A stretch of DNA of 64,000 nucleotides from NCBI RefSeq assembly GCF_013041615.1, contig NZ_JABEPQ010000002.1, positions 620,001-684,000 on the forward strand, written 5' to 3'. Below the pieces are notes generated by a model. That model was given only the letters and a program-made list of their open reading frames with translations. It did not search any database and was not told the origin of the DNA. Shown here in pieces: positions 47,098-56,986 of the stretch (the stretch's first letter is position 1; the number at the start of each line of letters is the position of its first letter). Both the position numbers and the translations under genes were made by a program. The DNA is from Knoellia koreensis. Its GTDB lineage: Bacteria > Actinomycetota > Actinomycetes > Actinomycetales > Dermatophilaceae.

Positions 47098-48561
47098 TCA
47101 GCGACGCAGGAGGGCAGCGACCGTGGCCGGCACCGCCATCGCCACGGCCAGCGCGCGCACGGGACCGCCGGGGTTGGCGCGGTCGGCCGCGACACCGTGC
47201 ACCAGCGCGGCGAGGCTGCCCGCGTCCAGCGGCGAGAGCCCGGCCGCCAGCAACGTCCCGGCGATGCCCGACAGCACGTCGCCGGCGCCCGCTGTCGCCA
47301 GCCACGGCGGCGCGTCGTCCTGCGAGCGGACTGGCAGGCCGGAGTCCGAGGGCGGCACGACGAGCGTGATGGCCCCCTTGAGCAGCACGGTCGCGCCGGT
47401 GTGGTCGGCCACCGTGCGCGCGTGCCGCAGCGGGGCGGCGGTGACGTCCGTGCGGCTGACGTCGTCGCCGGTGAGCCGGCTGACCAGTGTGGCGAGCTCG
47501 CCGGCGTGCGGCGTGAGGAGGGTCGGTGCGTCCCGACGGCCCGCGACGAGCGCGAGCCCGCCGGCGTCGACGAGGAGCGGCAGGTCGCTGTCGATCGCCT
47601 CGCGCGCGACCCGGAGCTGTGCGTGCGCGTCGGACCCCTCCGCCTCGACGTCGAGCCCCGGCCCGACGACCCATGCCTGCACGCGTCCCGGACCGTGCAC
47701 CGCTTCCGGCACCGCTGCGCGCACCAACCTGGTCGGGGTCGGCGGGCCCACGTACCGCACCATCCCGACGCCCGACTCCACGGCCGCCGTACAGCTCAGG
47801 ACCGCCGCACCCGTGTACGCCTCTCCCCCGGCCACGATCCCGAGCACCCCGCGGGAGTACTTGTCGTCGGCGGCCCCCGGGACGGGCCACAGGGCGGCCA
47901 CGTCGTCGAAGTCGAGCCGCTCGACGTCGGGTCCGCCCTCGACGTCGAGGCCGATGTCGATGAGCGTCAGCTGCCCCACCGCCGCCTCCGTGGCGGGCAG
48001 CAGGTGCACCGGCTTGGCGACCCCGAAAGTCACCGTCTCGTCGGCGAAAACCCCTGTGTCCGTGCCGATCTCACCGGCGGGGTCCTGCCCCGAGGGCAGG
48101 TCGACGCTGACGACGTATGCCGTGTCCGGCACCTCGTCGAGCCAGCGCCGGGCCGCGTCGGGCAGCCCCGGTCGGCCACCGATACCGAGGATTCCGTCGA
48201 TGACGACGTCGGCATCGCCTAGCGCCTCGCGCACCGCCGCCTGGTCACTGCCGTCGACGATGCGCACGCCGGCAGCTTCCCAGGAGTCCTTGTCCCCCAA
48301 CGGAACTCCGCGCTCGCCCACGACTGCCGACGCGGCATACCCGGCATCGGCGAGGTGCGCCAATGCATAGAGAGCGTCCCCACCGTTGTTGCCCGAGCCG
48401 ACCAGGCCGACCACCGTGGCGCCACCACGCTCGGCCAATCGGGCGCGACACACCTCGGCGAGGCCGCGCGCCGCACGCGCCATGAGCTCTCCCTCCGGCA
48501 GTCCCGCCATCACGGACTCCTCGGCGGCACGGACCCGGTCCGCGGCATACGCCCTCAGCAT
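47098..48561 (-). CDS. nnr: Bifunctional NAD(P)H-hydrate epimerase / ADP-dependent dehydratase
   Basis: 487 residues. The N-terminal YjeF epimerase domain has GLVGSGNNGGDALYAL (about 51-66) and SVDLPSGQD. The C-terminal ribokinase-like dehydratase has GTDTGVFADET at the join, VVGPGLD, LLTPHAGELA and the anion-hole ATAGAGDVLSGIAGTL (about 430-445). It repairs hydrated NADH and NADPH. Start ATG 48561 lies 7 bp after the acpS stop; a longer frame would overlap acpS. Confidence 0.93.
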   Translation of the reverse strand: MLRAYAADRVRAAEESVMAGLPEGELMARAARGLAEVCRARLAERGGATVVGLVGSGNNGGDALYALAHLADAGYAASAVVGERGVPLGDKDSWEAAGVRIVDGSDQAAVREALGDADVVIDGILGIGGRPGLPDAARRWLDEVPDTAYVVSVDLPSGQDPAGEIGTDTGVFADETVTFGVAKPVHLLPATEAAVGQLTLIDIGLDVEGGPDVERLDFDDVAALWPVPGAADDKYSRGVLGIVAGGEAYTGAAVLSCTAAVESGVGMVRYVGPPTPTRLVRAAVPEAVHGPGRVQAWVVGPGLDVEAEGSDAHAQLRVAREAIDSDLPLLVDAGGLALVAGRRDAPTLLTPHAGELATLVSRLTGDDVSRTDVTAAPLRHARTVADHTGATVLLKGAITLVVPPSDSGLPVRSQDDAPPWLATAGAGDVLSGIAGTLLAAGLSPLDAGSLAALVHGVAADRANPGGPVRALAVAMAVPATVAALLRR

Positions 48562-48568
48562 GGTGACC

Positions 48569-48919
48569 TCATCCTTCGGCGACGACGACAGCGGAGGCGA
48601 TACCCGCGTCGTGCGACAACGACACGTGCCAGGCGTGCACCCCGAGCGCCTCGGCCCGCGCGGCGACCGTGCCGCCGATGACGAGGTGGGGCCGGCCGCC
48701 CTCGTCCTTGCGCACGGTGGCGTCGTGCCACTCCAGCCCGGCCGGTGCGCCGAGGGCCTTGGCCAGTGCCTCCTTGGCGGCGAACCGGGCGGCGAGCGAG
48801 TTGAGCGGCAGCGCCCGCTCCTCCTCGGTGAAGAGCCGGTCGCGCAGGGCCGGGGTGCGCTCGAGCGTCTGCCCGAACCGCTCGACATCGACCACGTCGA
48901 TCCCGACCCCGACGATCAC
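48569..48919 (-). CDS. acpS: Holo-[acyl-carrier-protein] synthase
   Basis: 116 residues. [10 protein letters not shown] (magnesium-binding Asp8) and [13 protein letters not shown] (Glu49) are the AcpS signature, and [14 protein letters not shown] is the C-terminal motif. It loads 4'-phosphopantetheine onto acyl carrier protein. GTG 48919 lies 13 bp after glmS. Confidence 0.94.
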   Translation of the reverse strand: MIVGVGIDVVDVERFGQTLERTPALRDRLFTEEERALPLNSLAARFAAKEALAKALGAPAGLEWHDATVRKDEGGRPHLVIGGTVAARAEALGVHAWHVSLSHDAGIASAVVVAEG

Positions 48920-48932
48920 CGGCGCACCAGGC

Positions 48933-50792
48933 TCACTCGACCGTGACGCTCTTGGCCAGGTTTCGAGGCTGGTCGACGTCGAGGCCCTTGGCGGTCGACA
49001 GCTGGAGCGCGAAGACCTGCAGCGGCACCACGCTCAGCAACGGCGCGAGCAGCGGCGCGGTCTTCGGCACCCGGATCACCTCGTCGGCGAAGGGCACGAC
49101 GTCCTCGTCGCCGTCCTCGGCGATGACGAGCGTCCGCGCGCCTCGGGCCCGGATCTCCTGGATGTTGGAGACGACCTTCTTGTGCAGCTCGTGCGGGGTG
49201 CCCGGCCCGGGGACCACGATGAAGACGGGCTGACCGGGCTCGATCAGGGCGATCGGCCCGTGCTTGAGCTCACCGGCCGCAAAGCCCTCGGCGTGGATGT
49301 ACGCGAGCTCCTTGAGCTTGAGCGCACCCTCGAGCGCGACGGGGAAACCGACGTTGCGCCCGAGGAAGAGCACCGAGCGGGTGTCGGCCATGAACCGCGC
49401 GATCTCGCTGACGCGGTCCATGTTGCCCAGCAGCTCCTCGAGCTTGGCCGGGATCTCGTGCAGCTCCTTCATGACCGCCTGGGCGTCGTCGGCGAAGGTG
49501 CCGCCGCGCAGCTGGGCGAGGTAGAGGCCGAGGATGTAGCAGGCGGTGATCTGGGCGAGGAACGCCTTGGTGGACGCGACCGCGATCTCCGGGCCCGCGT
49601 GGGTGTAGAGGACGGCGTCGGACTCGCGCGGGATGGTCGAGCCGTGGGTGTTGCAGATCGACAGGGTCATGGCGCCCAGCTCGTGCGCGTGCTTGACCGC
49701 CATGAGGGTGTCCATGGTCTCGCCGGACTGGCTGATCGAGACGACGAGGGTGCGCTCGGACGCGATGGGGTCGGAGTAGCGGAACTCGTGCGCGAGCGAG
49801 ACCTCGACCGGGATGCGGGTCCAGTGCTCGATCGCATACTTGGCCACCATGCCCGCGTATGCCGCGGTGCCGCAGGCCACGATGATGATTCGGTCGACGT
49901 CGCGCAGCTGCTCCTCGCTGATCGACATGTCGTCGAGCACGAGGCGCCCGGTGTCGTCGGTGCGCCCGAGAAGGGTGTCGCCGACGGCGTGCGGCTGCTC
50001 GTAGATCTCCTTCTCCATGAAGGTCGAGTAGCCGCCCTTCTCGGCCGCAGCGGCGTCCCAGGTGACCTCGTACTCCTTGCCCTGGGCGGGCGTGCCGTCG
50101 AAGTTGATGACCTCGTAGGAGTCCGGGGTGATCGTGACGATCTGGTCCTGCCCGAGCTCGAGCGCGTGGCGGGTGTAGCCGATGAACGCGGCCACGTCGG
50201 AGCCGAGGAAGTTCTCGCCGTCACCGAGGCCGACGACCAGCGGGCTGTTGCGGCGGGCGCCGACGACGACGCCGGGGCTGTCGGCGTGCACCGCCAGCAG
50301 CGTGAACGCGCCCTCGAGCCGGTTGACGACGTTCTTCATCGCCTCGGTGAGGTCACCGGTCGCGGCATACTCCCGCGCCACCAGCTGCGCGGCGACCTCG
50401 GTGTCGGTCTCGCTCTGGAAGTGGACGCCGTCGGCCAGCAGCTCGTTCTTGAGCGCGTGGAAGTTCTCGATGATGCCGTTGTGGATCAGGGCCAGCTTGC
50501 CGTCCTCACCGGCGCGGTGCGGGTGGGCGTTCTGGTCGGTGGGGCCGCCGTGGGTGGCCCAGCGCGTGTGGCCGATGCCGGTCGTCGAGGGCGGCACGTC
50601 GTCCGCCTCGAGGGCCGCCTCGAGGTTGGCCAGCTTGCCGGCCCGCTTCTCGCTGAAGATGCCGTCGGCCGTGTCGAGCGCCACACCCGCGGAGTCGTAC
50701 CCCCGGTACTCGAGCCGCGCGAGCCCCTCCATGACGACGCCGAGCGCCCGGTCATCGGCGTTCGGGCCGACGTATCCCACGATTCCGCACAT
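48933..50792 (-). CDS. glmS: Glutamine-fructose-6-phosphate aminotransferase
   Basis: 619 residues. Cys2 (MCGIVGYVG) is the N-terminal glutaminase nucleophile, with GHTRWATHG following. Two SIS domains bind fructose-6-P (ACGTAAYAG and [10 protein letters not shown]), and the C-terminal NLAKSVTVE is diagnostic. The product glucosamine-6-P feeds peptidoglycan. It is the first gene of the minus-strand unit running to tsaD, 56 bp from divergent coaA. Confidence 0.97.
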   Translation of the reverse strand: MCGIVGYVGPNADDRALGVVMEGLARLEYRGYDSAGVALDTADGIFSEKRAGKLANLEAALEADDVPPSTTGIGHTRWATHGGPTDQNAHPHRAGEDGKLALIHNGIIENFHALKNELLADGVHFQSETDTEVAAQLVAREYAATGDLTEAMKNVVNRLEGAFTLLAVHADSPGVVVGARRNSPLVVGLGDGENFLGSDVAAFIGYTRHALELGQDQIVTITPDSYEVINFDGTPAQGKEYEVTWDAAAAEKGGYSTFMEKEIYEQPHAVGDTLLGRTDDTGRLVLDDMSISEEQLRDVDRIIIVACGTAAYAGMVAKYAIEHWTRIPVEVSLAHEFRYSDPIASERTLVVSISQSGETMDTLMAVKHAHELGAMTLSICNTHGSTIPRESDAVLYTHAGPEIAVASTKAFLAQITACYILGLYLAQLRGGTFADDAQAVMKELHEIPAKLEELLGNMDRVSEIARFMADTRSVLFLGRNVGFPVALEGALKLKELAYIHAEGFAAGELKHGPIALIEPGQPVFIVVPGPGTPHELHKKVVSNIQEIRARGARTLVIAEDGDEDVVPFADEVIRVPKTAPLLAPLLSVVPLQVFALQLSTAKGLDVDQPRNLAKSVTVE

Positions 50793-50848
50793 GGGCAGCA
50801 GGGTAACGGGCGGACGCCCCGATCACGGCATCGCGCCGGTGGGACACA

Positions 50849-51820
50849 ATGGCGCCCGTGAGCCATCCCACCCACGGCCACGGGACGCTGCCGTCGCCGT
50901 ACGTCGAGCTCGACCGTGACGCGTGGGCGCGGCTGCGCGAGAACCAGCCACTCAGCCTGGGCGTCGCCGACCTGGCCAAGCTGCGCGGTCTCGGCGACCG
51001 GATCGACCTGGTCGAGGTCGAGGAGGTCTACCTCCCGCTCTCCCGGCTGCTCAGCTTCTACGTCGACGCGACGGCCGGGCTGCACCGCATCACCTCGAAC
51101 TTCCTGGGCGAACGGCCGGCCCGCACGCCGTTCGTCATCGGCGTCGCCGGCTCGGTGGCCGTCGGCAAGTCGACCACGGCCCGCCTGCTCAAGGAGCTCC
51201 TCGCGCGCTGGCCCAACACCCCCGAGGTAGAGCTCGTCACCACCGACGGGTTCCTCTACCCCAACGCCGAGCTCGAGAGGCGAAACCTGCTGCAACGCAA
51301 GGGTTTCCCCGAGTCCTACGACCGGCGGGCGCTGCTGCGGTTCGTCGCCGAGGTGAAGGCCGGCAAGGCGGAAGTCGCCGCGCCCGTCTACTCCCACCTC
51401 ACGTACGACATCGTCCCCGGCGAGCAGATCGTGGTCCGTCGCCCCGACGTGCTCATCGTCGAGGGCCTCAACGTCCTCCAGGCCCCGCGGGTGCAGGAGG
51501 ACGGCCGCACCGGCATGGCCGTGAGCGACTTCTTCGACTTCTCCGTCTACGTCGACGCCCACCTCGAGGACATCCGCGAGTGGTACGTCGACCGCTTCCT
51601 GCGCCTGCGCGAGACCGCGTTCGCCGACCCCGACTCCTACTTCCACCGGTATGCCGCGTTGTCCGACGACGAGGCCCGCGCCACCGCCCTGCGCATCTGG
51701 ACCGAGATCAACGAGGTCAACCTGCGCGAGAACGTCCTGCCCACGCGCAGCCGGGCGAGCCTGGTCCTCGCCAAGGGCCGCGACCACGGCGTGCGCCGCG
51801 TCCGCCTGCGCAAGCTCTGA
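50849..51820 (+). CDS. coaA: Pantothenate kinase, type I
   Basis: 323 residues. The P-loop [13 protein letters not shown] (98-110) and TTDGFLYPN, then KGFPESYD are the bacterial type I PanK motifs. It catalyses the first step of coenzyme A synthesis. ATG 50849 or GTG 50858 could start translation. It diverges from glmS. Confidence 0.94.
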   Translation: MAPVSHPTHGHGTLPSPYVELDRDAWARLRENQPLSLGVADLAKLRGLGDRIDLVEVEEVYLPLSRLLSFYVDATAGLHRITSNFLGERPARTPFVIGVAGSVAVGKSTTARLLKELLARWPNTPEVELVTTDGFLYPNAELERRNLLQRKGFPESYDRRALLRFVAEVKAGKAEVAAPVYSHLTYDIVPGEQIVVRRPDVLIVEGLNVLQAPRVQEDGRTGMAVSDFFDFSVYVDAHLEDIREWYVDRFLRLRETAFADPDSYFHRYAALSDDEARATALRIWTEINEVNLRENVLPTRSRASLVLAKGRDHGVRRVRLRKL

Positions 51821-51849
51821 CGCCGGCGTCGAGCCCCCACGACGGTGAG

Positions 51850-51879
51850 GTATGCCGCCAGGGCGACCCCGCGGCATAC
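51850..51879. repeat. Inverted GTATGCC motif pair between coaA and fumC
   Basis: GTATGCCGC (51850-51858) and its complement GCGGCATAC (51871-51879) with a 12-base loop, in the 90-bp gap after coaA. It could form a weak hairpin at the coaA 3' end. There is no T-tract. Confidence 0.55.
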
Positions 51880-51910
51880 GTCTCCTTGCGCACGAGCGCA
51901 TGATTGAGAC

Positions 51911-53320
51911 ATGAGCGAGCAGGCAGCGAAGCAGGCGACCCGCACCGAGCACGACTCGATGGGCGAGGTGGAGGTGCCCGCGGATGCCCTCTGGGGCGCG
52001 CAGACAGCCCGTGCCGTGGAGAACTTCCCCATCTCCGGCCAGGGCGTGCCGCCGGGCGTGGTGCACGCGCTCGCCCTGCTCAAGGCTGCGGCCGCAGAGG
52101 TCAACGCCGACCTCGACGTGCTCGACGCAGACCGAGCCGGCGCGATCGCCGCGGCCGCCCGTGAGGTGGCGGCGGGTCGGCACGACGACCAGTTCCCCAT
52201 CGACGTCTTCCAGACCGGGTCGGGCACCTCGACCAACATGAACGTCAACGAGGTCGTGGCCCGCATCGCCCACCTCGCGAGTGGCTCCGACGTCCACCCC
52301 AACGACCACGTCAACGCCGGGCAGTCGAGCAACGACACCTTCCCCAGCGCACTGCGCATCGCGGCCACCCTCGCCGTGCACCAGCAGCTCGCGCCCGCCC
52401 TGCTCCATCTCGCAAAGGCGTTGCGCGCCAAGGAGACCGAGTTCGCCGACGTCGTCAAGGCCGGACGCACGCACCTCATGGACGCGGTGCCCGTCACGCT
52501 CGGGCAGGAGTTCGGCGGCTATGCCCGGCAGGTCGAGCTCGGCACCGAGCGCGTGCTGGTCGCAGCGCAGGCAACGGCCGAGCTGCCCCTCGGTGGCACG
52601 GCCGCGGGCACAGGTCTCAACGCCGCCCCGGGCTTCGCCGCCGCCGTGATCGCCAAGGTGTCCGAGGCCACCGGGGTGGACTTCCGCGAGGCGCAGGACC
52701 ACTTCGAGGCGCAGTCCGCGCAGGACGCGGTCGTCGAGCTGAGCGGCGCCCTGAAGGTCGTCGCGGTCAGCCTCACCAAGATCTGCAACGACCTTCGGTG
52801 GATGTCCTCCGGCCCGCGCAGCGGCCTGGGCGAGATCCACCTGCCGGACCTGCAGCCGGGGTCGAGCATCATGCCCGGCAAGGTCAACCCCGTCATTCCC
52901 GAGGCCACGCTCATGGCGTGCGCCCAGGTGATCGGCAACGACACGACGATCACCATCGCCGGCGCCTCGGGCAACTTCGAGCTGAACGTCATGCTGCCGG
53001 TCATGGCCCGCGACATCCTCGAGTCGGCCCAGCTGCTCTCGGCGACGACGCGGCTGCTCGCCGACCGCACCATCGACGGCATCACCGCCGACCGCGAGCG
53101 CGCCCGGGAGCTGGCGGAGGGGTCACCGTCGATCGTGACGCCGCTCAACAAGTACATCGGTTACGAGGCGGCCGCTGCGGTGGCCAAGCAGTCCATCAAG
53201 GAGCGCCGCCCCATCCGCGACGTCGTGATCGAGCGCGGGCACGTCGAGAAGGGTGAGCTCACCGAGGCGCAGCTCGACGAGGCGCTCGACGTCCTCGGGA
53301 TGGCCCGTCCGCCGCGCTGA
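51911..53320 (+). CDS. fumC: Class II fumarate hydratase
   Basis: 469 residues, full-length class II fumarase. [15 protein letters not shown] (about 99-113), [16 protein letters not shown] and the signature [11 protein letters not shown] (317-327) are all present. It interconverts fumarate and malate in the TCA cycle and needs no iron-sulfur cluster. ATG 51911 starts 32 bp after the inverted motif pair. Confidence 0.96.
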   Translation: MSEQAAKQATRTEHDSMGEVEVPADALWGAQTARAVENFPISGQGVPPGVVHALALLKAAAAEVNADLDVLDADRAGAIAAAAREVAAGRHDDQFPIDVFQTGSGTSTNMNVNEVVARIAHLASGSDVHPNDHVNAGQSSNDTFPSALRIAATLAVHQQLAPALLHLAKALRAKETEFADVVKAGRTHLMDAVPVTLGQEFGGYARQVELGTERVLVAAQATAELPLGGTAAGTGLNAAPGFAAAVIAKVSEATGVDFREAQDHFEAQSAQDAVVELSGALKVVAVSLTKICNDLRWMSSGPRSGLGEIHLPDLQPGSSIMPGKVNPVIPEATLMACAQVIGNDTTITIAGASGNFELNVMLPVMARDILESAQLLSATTRLLADRTIDGITADRERARELAEGSPSIVTPLNKYIGYEAAAAVAKQSIKERRPIRDVVIERGHVEKGELTEAQLDEALDVLGMARPPR

Positions 53321-53346
53321 CGCGGGGCGAGGCGTCCCTGCCCGGC

Positions 53347-54090
53347 TCAGTACCAGTGCGGGGAGTTGCTCTGCCAGAAGTTCCAGGCGCCGCACGGGGT
53401 GCCGTAGGACGACTTGATGTACTGCAGGCCCCACTTGATCTGGGTGACCGGGTTGGTGCGGTAGTCCGGGCCGACGCTGGCCATCTTCGAGGCCGGCAGC
53501 GACTGCGGGATGCCGTAGGCACCGGACGAGGAGTTCTCGGCGGTGTGGCGCCAGCCGGACTCGCCGTTCCACAGGTTGTCCAGGCAGCTCCACTGGCTGT
53601 CGTCGAAGCCGTAGTCACCGAGCAGCGCGCGGGCCGCGGCGCGGGGGTCCTTCTGGGCGCCGGCGATCAGGGCCTTCTTCTTGGCCTCGAGGGCCTTGCG
53701 CGCCTTGTCGCGAGCGACCTTCTCGGCCGCGTCCTTGCGCGCCTTCTCGATCGCCTTCTTGGCGGCGACGGCGGCGAGGCGGTCCTTCTCCTGGACCGCG
53801 GCGATGCTGGCGTTGGTGTCGTTGCGGTCGGCGGCGAGCCGGGCCGAGTCCTCGATCTGGGCGTCGGCGAGCTCGTTGGCCTGGTCGATCGCCTCGGTGC
53901 TCACCGTGAACGCGGCGGCACCGGTCTGGCGGTTGTCCGCGGCCTGGTAGCCGGCGGCGGTCGTCGCGACGACGGCGAGCAGCAGGCTGGAGGTGACGGC
54001 GGGGCGCCGCACGGCCCGGACGAGGGAGGAGGACTTGGAGACCTGCCTACGGTGGCGCGCGCGGTGGCGGCCCTGGTAGGGCTGACTCAT
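53347..54090 (-). CDS. Secreted lytic-transglycosylase-like protein (SLT/APF C-terminal domain)
   Basis: 247 residues. A basic N-terminus and hydrophobic segment (about 33-50) form a signal peptide. A Lys/Ala/Glu-rich helical coiled region (about 65-150, KAIEKARKDAAEKVARDKAR) follows. The C-terminal domain WSCLDNLWNGESGWRHTAEN (Glu of NGESGW as catalytic candidate), GAYGIPQSLP and YIKSSYGTPCGAW is typical of actinobacterial wall hydrolases. GGAGG 5 nt before ATG 54090 fixes the start. The leader carries hairpins and GTCACA repeats. Confidence 0.85.
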   Translation of the reverse strand: MSQPYQGRHRARHRRQVSKSSSLVRAVRRPAVTSSLLLAVVATTAAGYQAADNRQTGAAAFTVSTEAIDQANELADAQIEDSARLAADRNDTNASIAAVQEKDRLAAVAAKKAIEKARKDAAEKVARDKARKALEAKKKALIAGAQKDPRAAARALLGDYGFDDSQWSCLDNLWNGESGWRHTAENSSSGAYGIPQSLPASKMASVGPDYRTNPVTQIKWGLQYIKSSYGTPCGAWNFWQSNSPHWY

Positions 54091-54095
54091 TCGTT

Positions 54096-54190
54096 CCTCC
54101 AAGAGAAAGGCCACCGTGGTGGTGGCCTCGTGGGTGCCGGGGGGATGCACCGCCTGGGCGTCGAGCCAGCCCCGGCGTTACCGAACCGAG
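54096..54190 (-). promoter_or_regulatory. Structured 5' leader of the transglycosylase gene
   Basis: On the minus strand a stem GCCGGGG-type helix (arms 54170-54176 and 54136-54142) precedes a second stem GGCCACC-N5-GGTGGCC (54127-54109). That stem is followed by TTTCTCTT and then the ribosome site GGAGG (54100-54096). A hairpin with a T-tract directly before the start could attenuate expression. I could not match it to a known riboswitch. Confidence 0.4.
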
Positions 54191-54233
54191 ACTTTAACCG
54201 AAGCCGACGGTCGATCTCCAATCCGTCCACCGG

Positions 54234-54251
54234 GAATGTGACCAATGTGAC
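54234..54251 (-). promoter_or_regulatory. Tandem GTCACA repeats, candidate MtrA box
   Basis: On the minus strand, GTCACATTGGTCACATTC gives GTCACA twice with a 9-bp period. The mycobacterial response regulator MtrA binds direct GTCACAnnn repeats at oriC and at the ripA wall-hydrolase promoter. The downstream gene also encodes a wall hydrolase, about 145 bp away. MtrA itself is not in the window. Confidence 0.5.
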
Positions 54252-54310
54252 GGATGAGGCGCCAAATTCGTCCTTTTGGCCTAGGCGAGGTGGGCGCTTG
54301 CGCCGCTGAC

Positions 54311-54363
54311 GCGGCATACGTCCGGTATGCCGCGGGGCCGGGTCGGGCGACCCGGCCCCGCGG
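54311..54363. terminator. Double hairpin downstream of phoH2
   Basis: First an inverted GTATGCC pair (GCGGCATAC at 54311-54319 and GTATGCCGC at 54325-54333). Then a 14-bp perfect GC stem overlaps it (CCGCGGGGCCGGGT at 54330-54343, complement at 54350-54363). They share bases 54330-54333, so the two folds are mutually exclusive. The structure lies just past the phoH2 stop (54381) on the minus strand. There is no T-tract. Confidence 0.6.
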
Positions 54364-54380
54364 TCGTGCCCTGACCGGAC

Positions 54381-55760
54381 TCAGACCTCCAGACCCTCGA
54401 GCAGGTCGGTGACCAGCGCGGCGATCGGGCTGCGCTCGCTGCGGGTGAGCGTCACGTGCGCGAACAGCGGGTGACCCTTGAGCGCCTCGATCACGGCCGC
54501 GACGCCGTCGTGCCGGCCGACCCGCAGGTTGTCGCGCTGGGCGACGTCGTGGGTGAGCACGACCCGCGAGTTCTGCCCGACGCGCGACAGCACGGTGAGC
54601 AGCACGTTGCGCTCGAGGCTCTGCGCCTCGTCGACGATGACGAACGCGTCGTGCAGCGAGCGCCCGCGGATGTGCGTCAGCGGCAGCACCTCGAGCATGC
54701 CCCGGTCGAGCACCTCCTCGACCACCTCGTGCGAGACGAGCGCGCCGAGGGTGTCGAAGACCGCCTGCGCCCAGGGACCCATCTTCTCGGACTCGCTGCC
54801 CGGCAGGTAGCCCAGCTCCTGGCCGCCCACGGCATACAACGGCCGGAAGACCACGACCTTGCGCTGCTGGCGACGCTCCATGACGGCCTCGAGACCGGCA
54901 CACAGGGCAAGCGCCGACTTCCCGGTGCCGGCGCGGCCGCCGAGGCTGATGATGCCGACGTCGGGGTCGAGCAGGAGGTCGAGGGCGATCCGCTGCTCGG
55001 CGCTGCGACCGTGCAGCCCGAAGGCGTCGCGGTCGCCGCGCACCAGCCGCACCTGCTTGTCGGGCCCGACGCGCCCGAGCCCGGAGCCGCGGGGCGACAG
55101 CAGGACGAGCCCGGTGTGGCAGGGCAGCTCGGCCGCCGCGGCGTTCTCGACCCGGCCGTGCTCGTAGAGGTGGTCCATCTCCTCGACGGTCACGTCGAGC
55201 TCGGTCATGCCGGTCCAGCCGGAGTCGACGGCGAGCTCGGCGCGGTACTCCTCGGCGGCCAGCCCGACCGCGGACGCCTTGACCCGCATGGGCAGGTCCT
55301 TGCTGACGACCGTGACGTCGTTGCCCTCGAGCGAGAGGTTCTTGGCGACCGACAGGATGCGGGTGTCGTTGTCCCCCAACCGGAAACCGGCCGGCAGGCT
55401 CGTCGGGTCGGTGTGGTTGAGCTCGACCCGCAGGGTGCCGCCGTCGTCGCCGACCCTGACCGGGGCGTCGAGGCGCCCCTCGCGCACGCGCAGGTCGTCG
55501 AGCAGCCGCAACGCCTTGCGGGCGAAGTAGCCGAGCTCCGGGTGGTGTCGTTTGGCCTCCAGCTCGGTCACGACGACGACGGGCAGGACGACCTCGTGCT
55601 CGGCGAACCGCAGCATGGCGCGCGGGTCGGAGAGCAGGACCGAGGTGTCGAGCACGAACGTGCGGTGCGCTGGTTTCCGGCTGCCGCGGGCCGTTTTCGA
55701 CCTGGTCCTCGCGGACGTGGTCGGGCGGGACGTGGCAGGGGTCGAGGCGTTAGAGGCCAA
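54381..55760 (-). CDS. phoH2: PhoH2-type protein: PIN ribonuclease domain fused to PhoH ATPase
   Basis: 459 residues. The N-terminal PIN domain has [12 protein letters not shown] (Asp38), a Glu in TELEAKRH and NDTRILSVA. The C-terminal PhoH ATPase has Walker [13 protein letters not shown] (Lys281), Walker [12 protein letters not shown] and HDVAQRDN. PhoH2 proteins of actinobacteria unwind and cleave RNA. AGGAG lies 5 nt before a TTG at 55760, so this TTG is the best start; the upstream frame to 55928 is Arg/Gly-rich filler. Confidence 0.88.
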   Translation of the reverse strand: MASNASTPATSRPTTSARTRSKTARGSRKPAHRTFVLDTSVLLSDPRAMLRFAEHEVVLPVVVVTELEAKRHHPELGYFARKALRLLDDLRVREGRLDAPVRVGDDGGTLRVELNHTDPTSLPAGFRLGDNDTRILSVAKNLSLEGNDVTVVSKDLPMRVKASAVGLAAEEYRAELAVDSGWTGMTELDVTVEEMDHLYEHGRVENAAAAELPCHTGLVLLSPRGSGLGRVGPDKQVRLVRGDRDAFGLHGRSAEQRIALDLLLDPDVGIISLGGRAGTGKSALALCAGLEAVMERRQQRKVVVFRPLYAVGGQELGYLPGSESEKMGPWAQAVFDTLGALVSHEVVEEVLDRGMLEVLPLTHIRGRSLHDAFVIVDEAQSLERNVLLTVLSRVGQNSRVVLTHDVAQRDNLRVGRHDGVAAVIEALKGHPLFAHVTLTRSERSPIAALVTDLLEGLEV

Positions 55761-56070
55761 TGTCTCTCCTCGGCACAGCGCGCCGTGCGGCGCAGTGCGC
55801 CTACTCGCGAACCAGGTGCCGGGACCGGGACCACCACGGGCGGTGGAGCCGGGACCGGCCCCCCGTCTCGAGTCGAGCTCGACCCATGTGGTGGACCTCC
55901 CGGACGTGGGACGGGTGCCCCGCGTCACTGCCGACGCTACGACTCACCCGGCCGCGCGGGACGCACCGACGCGGTGTGTCGCGCAGGTGTTCACGCGCTG
56001 GTCACGAACCTGCCCGAACGGATGAGGCGGGTGTATGCCGCGTGGTCGCCTTCGCGACCGTCGGCAACCG
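55761..56070. other. Intergenic stretch without a recognisable gene
   Basis: 310 bp between phoH2 and uppS, both on the minus strand. I see only low-complexity GC-rich sequence, short imperfect repeats around 55815-55850, and one GTATGCC copy (56033). Open frames here are extensions of neighbouring genes or composition artefacts. It presumably contains the phoH2 promoter. Confidence 0.6.
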
Positions 56071-56832
56071 TCAGCGGCCGAAGCGGCGCTCGCGCTCGGC
56101 GTACGACCGCAGCGCCCGCAGGAAGTCGACGTGGCGGAAGTCGGGCCAGTAGGCCTCGCAGAAGTAGAACTCGCTCTTGGCGCTCTGCCACAGCAGGAAC
56201 CCGCCGAGCCGCTGCTCCCCCGAGGTGCGGATGACGAGGTCGGGGTCGGGCTGCCCCTTGGTGTAGAGGTGGGCCTCGATCTCCTCGACGCTGACGTTCT
56301 CGGCGATGGTCTCGACCGGCATGCCGAGGGCGCTCTGCTCGAGCAGCATGGCGCGAACCGCGTCCGCGATCTCGCGCCGCCCGCCGTAGCCGACGGCGAC
56401 GTTGACGTGCAGGCCCTGCACGTCGCGGGTGGCCTCGGCAGACGCCTTGAGGCTGCGGGCGGTCTCGACGGGCAGCAGGTCGAGCGCGCCGATCGGGTTG
56501 AGCCGCCACCGGTGCTCGGCGGCGAGGTCGGCCACCGCGGTCTCGATGATCTGCAGGAGGGGGACGATCTCCTTGGGGCTGCGGGCGAGGTTGTCGGTCG
56601 AGAGCAGCCACAGGGTGACGACCTCGACGCCGGCGTCCTCGCACCAGTGCAGCAGGTCCTTGATCTTGTCGGCGCCGGCCTGGTGGCCGTCGTGGGTCTC
56701 GAACCCGTTCGCCTTGGCCCACCGGCGGTTGCCGTCGAGCATGACGCCGACGTGGCGCGGGGTGGACTCGGGCCGCAGCCGCTTGGCGAGCCGACGCTCG
56801 TACGCGGCATACAGGACGTCCGACAACGCCAC
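56071..56832 (-). CDS. uppS: Isoprenyl transferase (cis-prenyl diphosphate synthase)
   Basis: 253 residues. The catalytic Asp33 lies in MLDGNRRWAK, with TLWLLSTDNLAR and the C-terminal DLVIRTSGEQRLGGFLLWQ block. It condenses isopentenyl diphosphate into Z-prenyl chains. Actinobacteria carry two such enzymes, one making short Z,E-farnesyl diphosphate and one decaprenyl or undecaprenyl diphosphate; which this is remains open. The GTG start is at 56832. Confidence 0.9.
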   Translation of the reverse strand: MALSDVLYAAYERRLAKRLRPESTPRHVGVMLDGNRRWAKANGFETHDGHQAGADKIKDLLHWCEDAGVEVVTLWLLSTDNLARSPKEIVPLLQIIETAVADLAAEHRWRLNPIGALDLLPVETARSLKASAEATRDVQGLHVNVAVGYGGRREIADAVRAMLLEQSALGMPVETIAENVSVEEIEAHLYTKGQPDPDLVIRTSGEQRLGGFLLWQSAKSEFYFCEAYWPDFRHVDFLRALRSYAERERRFGR

Positions 56833-56986
56833 CGCCCAGCTCCTCTCCCGTGCCGACCCTCGCGGTGGTCACGCTACTCGCCCCTTGCGTGTCGACGCCG
56901 GACGTGGGGCCCGGGTTGGGGGGCGCGGCTGGTGGGCTCACGCGGTGCGGCCCGGCTCACAGCGACTTCACGGCCCTACGGGCGAG

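Noticed and set aside
54080-54260. ydaO c-di-AMP riboswitch before the transglycosylase gene
   Set aside because: Gene type and position fit, but the conserved core sequences are not recognisable, so I call it only a structured leader.
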